Assembly: GCA_023424215.1 (NCBI GenBank)
Contig: JAFAEC010000152.1
Location: 1-54,004, forward strand
DNA: 54,004 nucleotides
DNA from: Pseudomonadota bacterium
GTDB taxonomy: Bacteria; Pseudomonadota; Alphaproteobacteria; Caulobacterales; Caulobacteraceae
Reading direction: 5' to 3'
Position 1 is the first letter of the stretch, and each line of letters opens with the position of its first letter. The position numbers and the translations under genes are program-made. This document shows, one piece after another, positions 36,440 through 45,117 of this stretch. The notes below the pieces were generated by a model. The model made no database searches. It had not been told where the DNA came from and worked only from the letters and a program-made list of their open reading frames with translations.

Positions 36440-38650
36440 TCAGAAGCTGCGGGTCAGGGCCACGCCGAAGCTGCGCGGCGGTGCGAAGACGCTGAAGCCG
36501 ATGCCCACGTTCTTGATGACGTGGACCGGATAGACCTCGTCCGTCAGGTTCTTGCCGTAGATCGCCACCTTGTAGCCGTCGCCCGACTCCCACGAGGCGA
36601 AGGCGCCAAGCAGCCCGTAGGACGGCACCAGCACCTCGGCGTTGTTGGAGGGGTCGAAGTAGAAGTCGTCGGTCCACTGGTAGTCCACGCGCGCCGCCAG
36701 CGTGCCGCCCCACGCGTCCCATTCGCCGTCGGCGTAGAGCGTGAACTGGCTCTCCGGCGAGCGCGGCAGGACGTGGCCGTTGTAGGGCAGGAGGCCGACG
36801 CCGGAGGTCGCGTCCGACGTGTAGTGGGCGTCGAGGCTGGTATACGATCCGCCGATGGTGACGTTGCTGGTCACCGCCAGCGCCGTCTCGATCTCGAAGC
36901 CGTCGACCTCGGCCTGGGCGTTGGACGTCACCAGGTTCAGGCCGGACAGTTCGTAGACCTGCAGGTCGGTGTAATCGAGGCGGAAGGCGGCCGCGTTGAA
37001 CCGCAGACGACCGTCCAGCAGGGTGGTCTTGGCGCCGATCTCGTAGTTGTCGAGCAGCTCGGAGTTCAGCGGACGAACGGCCTGGGCCGCGGTCTGCGCG
37101 CCCGACACATAGGCTCCGGCCTTGTAGCCGCGATCATAGCTTACGTAGAACCGCACGTCCTCGACCGGCGTGACCGACAGGGCGAGGCGCCAGGTCGGCT
37201 CTTCGAACGAGGTCTCCGCCCGCACGTCGTAAGGCGAGCCCACCGGTCCCAGGGGAATGCCGGGCGGCGGGCTGGCGCCGCCGTCATTGTCGATGGCGAC
37301 CTGATGGATCTCGCGGTCGTCCTGGCTCCAGCGGGCGCCGACGGTCAGTTCCCAGATGTCGGCGAAGGGGATGTTGGCCTGGCCGAAGACGGCGTAGCTG
37401 GTGTTGACTGCTTCCTGGATGAAGGTGGTGTCGCCGCCGAAGTTGGGCGGAGCGATCGGCAGCCCCGTGTTGACGATGAAGCGCTCGCTCCGGTCCACCG
37501 TCTCGCGGAAATAGTAGAGGCCCGCCACCCAGTCGATGGCCGAGTCCGACGGCGACAGGAAGCGGAACTCCTGGCTGAATTGATCCGCCTGCTCGCTGGC
37601 CTGGTCGTCCACGCGCAGGGGGAACGCCGGGTAGGGCAGGCCGCCGAGGTTGTCGCGCCACTCGTAATCATTGTCGCGATAGGAGGTCAGGGACACGAAG
37701 CTGAACCGGTCCGCCTGCCATTCCGCGCGCCCCGTCATGCCCCAGTTGGTGCGGTTCTGGTAGGTGAGGGCGCTGTCGGTGGTCTCCCTCGGCCCGAGCC
37801 CGGATCTCAGGGCGTCGATCAGCGCGACGAAGGGCGCGGGCGTGCTGGACGCGGTGACCGGAATGCGGGCCTGACCATCCATATCCTCCTTGCTGCCGTC
37901 GACGGCCCCGAGGAAGGTCCAGTTTCCGGCCTGGTGCAGGATCTGTCCGCGAGCGCCGTAGGACGTCCCGCCGTGCAGGTCCTCGCCGGTCGGCACATTC
38001 TCTGCGTAGCCGCTGTTGGTGTTGTAACGGAAGGCGAGGCGCCCGGCGGTGTCCTCGCCGATCGGCCCGTTGACTACGCCCTCGACGCCATATTCGTCGA
38101 AGCTGCCGATGCGCCCGGTGATCTGACCCGAAGGGGTCATGTCGGGGCGGTTGGTGTAGACGTTCATCGCGCCGCCGGAGGCGTTGCGGCCATACAGGGT
38201 GCCCTGGGGTCCGCGCAGGACCTCGACCCGCTGGACATCCATGAAGGCGAGGGCGCTGGCGCCCGCCCGGCCGATCGAGACCTCGTCGATCGAGACGCCG
38301 ATCGACGGGTCGCTGGCCGCGGAATCGCTGGTGGTGCCGACACCGCGGACGAAGATCTGCGGCTCGCCGACATTGAACTGGGTCATGGTGACGCCGGGCG
38401 CCTTGCCGGCGATGTCCTCCAGACCGTTGGCCGCGGTTCGTTCCAGCACTTCTTCACTGAAAGCGGTGACGGCGATCGGCACGTCCTGAAGGCGCTGCTC
38501 GCGGCGCTGCGCGGTGACGACGATCTCGTCCAGCATAGTCTCCTGCTGCTGGGCCTCCTGCGCCAGCGCCGGCGTCGCCAGACCTGTGGCGATGACGAGC
38601 GCCACAACCGACGCACCCTGCAAGGCTGATCCACCCCGATACCTGACCAT
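36440..38650 (-). CDS. TonB-dependent outer-membrane receptor, second
   Basis: The 736-residue product has a signal peptide (through ATPALAQ), a TonB-box region DEIVVTAQRREQRLQDVPIAV, a plug with FMDVQRVEVLRGPQGTLYGRNASGGAMNVYTNRP and a barrel that ends in Phe (VALTRSF). The plug is of the proteobacterial catabolic receptor kind seen with aromatic and plant-compound pathways. The start ATG 38650 has GGAGGG 5 bases upstream. It is divergent from the DUF1295/SDR pair, and both promoters carry the regulon element, so it probably imports the pathway substrate. A terminator follows at 36382-36416. Confidence 0.93.
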   Translation of the reverse strand: MVRYRGGSALQGASVVALVIATGLATPALAQEAQQQETMLDEIVVTAQRREQRLQDVPIAVTAFSEEVLERTAANGLEDIAGKAPGVTMTQFNVGEPQIFVRGVGTTSDSAASDPSIGVSIDEVSIGRAGASALAFMDVQRVEVLRGPQGTLYGRNASGGAMNVYTNRPDMTPSGQITGRIGSFDEYGVEGVVNGPIGEDTAGRLAFRYNTNSGYAENVPTGEDLHGGTSYGARGQILHQAGNWTFLGAVDGSKEDMDGQARIPVTASSTPAPFVALIDALRSGLGPRETTDSALTYQNRTNWGMTGRAEWQADRFSFVSLTSYRDNDYEWRDNLGGLPYPAFPLRVDDQASEQADQFSQEFRFLSPSDSAIDWVAGLYYFRETVDRSERFIVNTGLPIAPPNFGGDTTFIQEAVNTSYAVFGQANIPFADIWELTVGARWSQDDREIHQVAIDNDGGASPPPGIPLGPVGSPYDVRAETSFEEPTWRLALSVTPVEDVRFYVSYDRGYKAGAYVSGAQTAAQAVRPLNSELLDNYEIGAKTTLLDGRLRFNAAAFRLDYTDLQVYELSGLNLVTSNAQAEVDGFEIETALAVTSNVTIGGSYTSLDAHYTSDATSGVGLLPYNGHVLPRSPESQFTLYADGEWDAWGGTLAARVDYQWTDDFYFDPSNNAEVLVPSYGLLGAFASWESGDGYKVAIYGKNLTDEVYPVHVIKNVGIGFSVFAPPRSFGVALTRSF

Positions 38651-38691
38651 GGTTCCCTCCGACTGATCCATTTTTGGACTCTGCGTGAAGG

Positions 38692-38724
38692 CAGCTTGCG
38701 CTAGCGGACCAAGTTTGCAAGTCT
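38692..38724. promoter_or_regulatory. overlapping inverted regulon elements between the TonB receptor and the DUF1295/SDR pair
   Basis: On the plus strand CTTGCGCTAGCGGACC (38695-38710) matches the element of oxygenase 2 at 13 of 16 bases. A minus-strand copy, CTTGCAAACTTGGTCC (38721-38706), shares the central GGACC/GGTCC, so the two overlap as an inverted repeat CTTGC-N17-GCAAG. A single bound dimer could therefore control both directions. Confidence 0.55.
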
Positions 38725-38774
38725 TTTTATGAAAGTGACGTCCAGCCCTCCTCGGGAGCCGCGATCCCTTGATA

Positions 38775-39731
38775 ATGGCCGCAACAATCTGGGCGGGAGT
38801 GACGGCCCTGTGGTGGGGGCTCATGCCCCCCGACCTCCGCGGCAAGGCCTGGCATCGGGTGCTGCCCTTGCTCCCGCTGGCGGTCATCGGCCTCGCCCTG
38901 GTCCTGCCGGCCTCCGTCCTCCGCGACAGCCTGACATTGTATGTTCTGTCAGCGGCGGGACTCCTGCCGGTGCTGCTGGTCGCCTGGGTCTGGGGAACCG
39001 CGAGCCGCAATCACGGCGTGATGGATATCTGCTACCCAGCGATCCCGGTCGCGGTGGCTGCTGTGATCCTGGCGGTCGATCCCCGGCCGATGGACGGGGC
39101 GACGGGGCTGTTGCTCGTCCTGCTGGCGGTGTGGTCAGGGCGGCTGATCGTCCAGACCTGGGGTCACAACATCGGCGCCGAACGGCAGCCCTATGCCCAC
39201 TGGCGCAGCCGGTTCGGCCGGCGCTGGGCGTGGTGGAGCCTGTTCCAGATCCATCTGCTGCAGGGCGTGGTGGTCTGGCTCTGGTGCGCGCCGCTGGTTT
39301 TCGCCCTGACCGCGCCAGCCCCGATTCCGTGGCCGCTGGCCGGCGCCGGGATGCTCGTCTGGCTGGCCGGCTTCCTGCTCCAGTGGACCGCCGATCGCCA
39401 GCTGGCGCGTTTCAAGGCGGACCTCGGGAACCGCGGTCGCCTGCTCGACACCGGCGTGTGGAGCTGGGTCCGCCATCCCAACTACCTGGGCGAAACGATC
39501 ATGTGGGCGGCCTGGTTCGTCTTCGCCCTGGCCCACCCGTGGGGCGCCCTGACCGTGCTCGCGCCGCTCTTCACCGGCTGGTTCATGGGCTACGCCTCGG
39601 CCGCGCCGTTCAAGGAAATGCACATGGCCCGCACGCGGGGAGAGGCGTGGGCGGCCTATTGCGCCCGCACGCCGCGCTTCCTGCCGTGGCCCCGTCCCAT
39701 CCCGAGCAAACGGGACCAGGAGTTCACATGA
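38775..39731 (+). CDS. DUF1295 membrane protein, second
   Basis: The 318-residue product has about seven TM helices and the DUF1295/steroid-5-alpha-reductase-like signature GVWSWVRHPNYLGETIMWAAWF, with NIGAERQPYAHWRSRFGRRW earlier. Unlike the copy at 22657 it is intact. Family enzymes reduce a double bond or act as methyltransferase-like membrane proteins; no direct evidence of chemistry is seen here. ATG 38775 is preferred over TTG 38769. Its stop overlaps the SDR start (ATGA). Confidence 0.84.
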   Translation: MAATIWAGVTALWWGLMPPDLRGKAWHRVLPLLPLAVIGLALVLPASVLRDSLTLYVLSAAGLLPVLLVAWVWGTASRNHGVMDICYPAIPVAVAAVILAVDPRPMDGATGLLLVLLAVWSGRLIVQTWGHNIGAERQPYAHWRSRFGRRWAWWSLFQIHLLQGVVVWLWCAPLVFALTAPAPIPWPLAGAGMLVWLAGFLLQWTADRQLARFKADLGNRGRLLDTGVWSWVRHPNYLGETIMWAAWFVFALAHPWGALTVLAPLFTGWFMGYASAAPFKEMHMARTRGEAWAAYCARTPRFLPWPRPIPSKRDQEFT

Positions 39732-40627
39732 GTCCGCTCACGGATCGCGTCGTCATCGTCACCGGAGCCGGCCGGGGTCTGGGGCGCGCCTATGCGCTGG
39801 ATCTGGCGGCGCGCGGGGCGCGGGTGGTGGTCAACACCCGACCGCGGCCGGCGGACGCGCCCGGCTCGGCCGAGGCGGTGGTGGCCGAGATCGAGGCCGC
39901 GGGGGGGCGGGCCGTGGCGGCGGCCCTCGCCGTGGAGGAGGCCGACTCCGGAGATCGTCTGCTCGCCGCCGCCCTCGACGCCTTTGGCCGGGTGGACGGA
40001 CTGCTGAACAACGCCGGGGCGCCCGAGGCCTCCACCCTGCACAAGCAGAGCCTTGACGGTTTCCGGGCCAATTTCGAGGTCAACTTCTTCGGGTCGCTGA
40101 CCCCGACCCTGCCGATCTACCGGCACATGCGCGAGAACGGCGGCGGCCGGATCCTGATGTCGACCTCCACCGCCGGCCTGCACGGGGTGCACGGCATGGC
40201 GGCCTACTCCGCATCGAAGGCCGCCTTGATCGGCCTCATGCGGGTCATCGCCCTCGAGGGGGTCAGCCGCAAGGTGGCCGCCAACGCCATAGCGCCCTTC
40301 GCCGCCACCGGCATGACCGGCGAATATCTGGATCCGGCGATAGCGGCGCGGATGGGCCCCGAGCGGGTCGCGCCGGTAGCCAGCTGGCTGATGTCTCCGG
40401 ACTGCCCCCTGACCGGCCAGACGGTCACCGCCGGGGCCGGCGGCGTTCGCCTGGCCGCCCGGGTCGAGGGATCGGCGCTGTGGTTCGAGGACGGCTTCGG
40501 CCCCGCCGATCTGAACGGGCGCGTGGACGAGATGAGGTCGACGGCAGGCTGGCGGGACTACACCGACGGCATGGCCGCCTTCGAACAGCTCATGGCCGAG
40601 GGCGCGCGGGCGCATCGCCCGGGCTGA
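39728..40627 (+). CDS. short-chain dehydrogenase/reductase (HSD17B4-like)
   Basis: The 299-residue SDR has the nucleotide motif TGAGRGLGRAYA (12-23), LLNNAGA (92-98), a catalytic Ser near 147, and Tyr160/Lys164 in AAYSASKAA. The length and the N-terminal RALALDLAARGARVVVN-type sequence match the (3R)-hydroxyacyl-CoA-dehydrogenase branch exemplified by the peroxisomal multifunctional enzyme, but the C-terminal tail (GFGPADLNGRVDEM) is longer than in minimal SDRs. It is cotranslated with the DUF1295 gene. A beta-oxidation-type hydroxyacyl dehydrogenase role fits the cluster. Confidence 0.87.
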   Translation: MSPLTDRVVIVTGAGRGLGRAYALDLAARGARVVVNTRPRPADAPGSAEAVVAEIEAAGGRAVAAALAVEEADSGDRLLAAALDAFGRVDGLLNNAGAPEASTLHKQSLDGFRANFEVNFFGSLTPTLPIYRHMRENGGGRILMSTSTAGLHGVHGMAAYSASKAALIGLMRVIALEGVSRKVAANAIAPFAATGMTGEYLDPAIAARMGPERVAPVASWLMSPDCPLTGQTVTAGAGGVRLAARVEGSALWFEDGFGPADLNGRVDEMRSTAGWRDYTDGMAAFEQLMAEGARAHRPG

Positions 40628-40640
40628 TTTCGCCCGGGGT

Positions 40641-40856
40641 TCAGGCGAAGATCAGGAACAGGCTGATCGCCACCAGCACGACCACGGCCACCGCCCAGAT
40701 GACCGGCCAGACGGCGGGGCCCTGGGACTTCACAGAGACCGTGTCCAGCGGCGTGCTGCCGTGCTGTTCCTCGGCGTAGGTCTCGTCGTGGCTGCGCGTC
40801 AACTCCGGATTGAGGCCGGTGGGTTCGCCGTCGCGGGGCGGGGTGGGATCGGTCAT
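40641..40856 (-). CDS. small tail-anchored-like membrane protein, end of nar operon
   Basis: The 71-residue product is polar for about 48 residues (MTDPTPPRDGEPTGLNPEL...) and ends in one hydrophobic helix (AVWPVIWAVAVVVLVAISLFLIFA), so it should be a single-pass membrane protein with the polar part in the cytoplasm. ATG 40856 overlaps the preceding stop (ATGA), so it belongs to the nar operon. I do not recognise it. Confidence 0.65.
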   Translation of the reverse strand: MTDPTPPRDGEPTGLNPELTRSHDETYAEEQHGSTPLDTVSVKSQGPAVWPVIWAVAVVVLVAISLFLIFA

Positions 40857-41161
40857 CGGGCGTCCTCCATGGGCGGAACCGGCGCGGTCGCCAGGCGCCA
40901 GCGCACCATTTCCTCGAGACAGGCGAGGCCCGGATCGGCGGCGTCATGCAGGCGGCCGGTGAGGCGGGTCCAGGCCTCCGGGTCGGCGTAGAGATCGAAC
41001 TCGACCAGCGCCGCGCGCGCGAAGGCGGCGGGGCTTTCGCCCTGATCTGCGGCGGCCTTGCGCAGGTCGGCGGCGAGCCCGGGCGCCGCCTCGGCCAGCC
41101 AGTTCTCGAACGCCGGGGCGGCCGAGCGGGCGCGGGCCATCAGGTCGCCGAGGGTCAGCAT
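40853..41161 (-). CDS. hypothetical protein in nar operon
   Basis: The 102-residue product is mostly helical and acidic (LTLGDLMARARSAAPAFENWLAEAAPGLAADLRKAAADQGES...; ALVEFDLYADPEAWTRLTGRLHDA). There is no signal peptide or membrane segment. ATG 41161 overlaps the end of the parvulin gene by 7 bases. The size and position suggest an accessory factor of nitrate reductase assembly or regulation, but I cannot name a family. Confidence 0.65.
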   Translation of the reverse strand: MLTLGDLMARARSAAPAFENWLAEAAPGLAADLRKAAADQGESPAAFARAALVEFDLYADPEAWTRLTGRLHDAADPGLACLEEMVRWRLATAPVPPMEDAR

Positions 41162-42105
41162 GAGGCGCACGGGCTGGACTGCGGGGCGGCCAGCTCGAGG
41201 CCCTCGATTGTCGCCGCGGCGGCCAGTTCGGCGACGTACTGGCCGGCGGCCACCGCCCACGCCCGCGCCTCCAAGGTGTCGCGCAGACGGTCGCGCACCA
41301 CCTCGTAAGGGAGGTCGCGCCCCTCGATGCGCCGTTCCAGCCGGATCAGGTGCCAGCCGAAGCGCGAGCGCACCGGCTCGGCGCGGTTGGTTCCGGGCGG
41401 GGTGTCCTCCAGCGCCGCCTGCACCGGCGGAGCCAGTTCGCCGCGCCGGACCTGGCCCAGCGAGCCGTCCTGCTGGGCCGAGGGACAGGTGGAGTGGGCG
41501 CGCGCGGCCTCGACGAAGGCGGCGCGGCTGTCGCCGATGTCGGCGCGCAGGGCCCGGACCCGTGCCTCGGCGGCGGCCCAGCCGGCCTCGTCGTCGGTCT
41601 CCGGCTCGATCAGGATGTGCGCCGCCTCGAACAGCTCGGGGGTGCGGAAGCGGTCGCGCTGGCTCTCGTACAGGCGCAGGCACTCCGCCTCGCCCGGCTC
41701 GGCGGGGACGAGGGCCTGTTCGAGCAGGGCCCGGACGAGGGCTTCCTCCTCGCTCTCGCGCACACCGCCGTCGTCGTCGGGGTCCGCCTCGACGCCGCGG
41801 CGCCGCGCCTCCTGCAGCAGCAGTTCGCGCACCGCCAGCGCCCGCACCGCCTGGGTCCAGGCCTCGACGGGATCCTCCGCCGGGTGGTGCTGCAGCTCGC
41901 GGGCGATGGCCGCGGCCTCGATCTCCACCCCGTTGACGCGCACGTCCGGGAAGCTCGGGACGGCCGGCCTCGTTTGCGGAGCGCCATGATGATGATGGCC
42001 GCAGCCGCCGGCGGGAGCCGGGGTCGCTGCGGGCGGAGGCGAGGGGGCCGGGGCGGGCGCCTTCCGGCCGGAGGAGCGGGTGAGGACGAAGCGGGCCGTG
42101 GTCAC
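41155..42105 (-). CDS. parvulin-type peptidyl-prolyl isomerase (nar-associated)
   Basis: The 316-residue protein has a variable Pro/Ala-rich N-terminus with a metal-like GGCGHHHHGAP stretch near 40-50. A chaperone-like helical part follows (VRALAVRELLLQEARRRG), and a parvulin domain near 160-260 (FEAAHILIEP; CPSAQQDGSLGQVRRGELAPP; SRFGWHLIRLERR). No classical signal peptide is seen, so it is probably cytoplasmic, as expected for a NifM-type maturation factor. The start is GTG 42105, overlapping the NarI stop. Parvulins in nar operons are thought to aid folding of the reductase. Confidence 0.86.
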   Translation of the reverse strand: MTTARFVLTRSSGRKAPAPAPSPPPAATPAPAGGCGHHHHGAPQTRPAVPSFPDVRVNGVEIEAAAIARELQHHPAEDPVEAWTQAVRALAVRELLLQEARRRGVEADPDDDGGVRESEEEALVRALLEQALVPAEPGEAECLRLYESQRDRFRTPELFEAAHILIEPETDDEAGWAAAEARVRALRADIGDSRAAFVEAARAHSTCPSAQQDGSLGQVRRGELAPPVQAALEDTPPGTNRAEPVRSRFGWHLIRLERRIEGRDLPYEVVRDRLRDTLEARAWAVAAGQYVAELAAAATIEGLELAAPQSSPCASC

Positions 42106-42896
42106 TGGGCGCTCTCCGCCTCGCCGCGCAGCACCGAGGGGCCGCCATAGGTCGGGGCCTGGCCGGGCTGGCCGTGGGTCGGGGTGGTCGAGGGCTTCCG
42201 CACCGCGCCGCGCGAGCGGACCAGCTGGTAGCCCGGCCGCAGCAGGAAGAAGAGCGGAATGCTCCACACGTGCACCAGTCGGGTGAAGGGGGTGATGAGG
42301 AAGATCGTCAGCCCCAGCACGATATGCACCTTGTAGACCCAGTAGGCGTCGATGATCAGGTCGGCGGCGGCGGGGTTGAACGTCAGCAGGCCGTTGGCCC
42401 AGCCCATGAACAGGACCATCTCGGAACCGTCGAGATGCTTCATGGTCCACCAGGTCGTGGCCAGGCCGACGGCCAGCTGCAGCCACAGCAGGAACAGCAC
42501 AAGGATGTCCATCTTCGACGAACTGCGCCGGATGCGCGGGTCGAACAGGCGGCGGTGCAGCAGCAGGCTGGCCCCGATGAAGGCGGCGAAGCCGGCGAGG
42601 CCGCCGACCACCAGCGCCGTCATCTGCTTGAAGCCGTGGCCGATGCCGAAGAAGTCGAACACGCCGATCGGCGTCAGCAGGCCGACGAAATGCCCACCCA
42701 GCAGGGTCAGAATGCCGAGGTGGAACAGGTTGGAGCCGATCAGCATCTGCTTGCGGCGCAGGAACTGGCTGGACTGCGACCGCCACGAGTACTGCGCCTT
42801 GTCGAAGCGCAGGATGCTGCCGAGGAACAGCACCGTCACCGCGAGGTAGGGATACCAGCCGAAGGCCAGTTGGTTGAGGAACCCTTCCATCGTCAT
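42102..42896 (-). CDS. narI: respiratory nitrate reductase gamma subunit (cytochrome b)
   Basis: The 264-residue membrane subunit takes electrons from quinol and passes them to NarH. It has five TM helices. The heme ligands of NarI are at His59 and His69 (SNLFHLGILTLLGGHFVG) and His191 and His209 (YWVYKVHIVLG; PFTRLVHVWS). The C-terminus is extended and polar (RKPSTTPTHGQPGQAP). Overlaps with NarJ and the parvulin gene are 4 bases each. Confidence 0.95.
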   Translation of the reverse strand: MTMEGFLNQLAFGWYPYLAVTVLFLGSILRFDKAQYSWRSQSSQFLRRKQMLIGSNLFHLGILTLLGGHFVGLLTPIGVFDFFGIGHGFKQMTALVVGGLAGFAAFIGASLLLHRRLFDPRIRRSSSKMDILVLFLLWLQLAVGLATTWWTMKHLDGSEMVLFMGWANGLLTFNPAAADLIIDAYWVYKVHIVLGLTIFLITPFTRLVHVWSIPLFFLLRPGYQLVRSRGAVRKPSTTPTHGQPGQAPTYGGPSVLRGEAESAQ

Positions 42897-43587
42897 CCTC
42901 CCTGGGTCCGGGCCGCGGGACGGCGCCCCGCGCGGATCTTCGCGATCAGACCGGTGGGCCCGCCCGCCTCATGGTCCGGCCGCCCGAAGGTGACCGGCGC
43001 CTCGCGCCACTCGTCGTCGACGTCGCCGTCGGCCGGATCCTCGACGGCGCGCTCCAGCAGGGCCTTCAGCGCCTCGGCGTCGGGCCGGGCCTCGGCCAGC
43101 GCCAGCAGGGCGGCGAAGACCCCGGCGTACGGACTGTCCCGCCCGGTCAGCCGCTGCTGCAGGGCGGCCAGCACATGGGCGGGCTCACCGAGCAGTTCGC
43201 GCGCCTCGGCGAACGGCTGGCAGGCGAGGAATTCGAGGTAGAGCGGCAGATAATCGGGCAGCTCCGACACGGCCATGACGAAGCCGCGGTCGAGGTAGGT
43301 CTGGCCGAGATCGACCATGGCCGGGCCGCGATCCCGGCTGTCGCCGTGGACGTGCTCGAACAGGTGCAGCGACAGCTTGCGCGAGCGGTCGAACAGGTCG
43401 GTGTAGGCCTCCTGCAGCTCGAACAGGTCGCGGGTCTCGAGCTCGCTCAGCAGCGGTTCGAGCGCCTCGCGGCCCGCCGGCGGGACCAGGCGCTCGGCGG
43501 CCAGCGCTTCGCGGATGGCGCCGACGTTGGCCTGCAGCTCCTCCGACGGATAGCCGAGCAGGGCGGACAGGGCGCGCAGCGAGCGGA

Positions 43588-43591
<4 letters not shown>
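42893..43591 (-). CDS. narJ: nitrate reductase delta subunit (NarJ chaperone)
   Basis: The 232-residue cytoplasmic chaperone is needed to load the molybdenum cofactor into NarG. The NarJ/NarW pattern is seen in LRALSALLGYPSEEL, the helical bundle, and SLHLFEHVHGDSRDRGPAMVDLGQTYLDRGFV, with YLPLYLEFLACQPFAEARELLGEPAHVL. The C-terminal part is basic. It lies between NarH and NarI in the usual order. Confidence 0.94.
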
Positions 43592-45113
<1,522 letters not shown>

Positions 45114-45117
<4 letters not shown>

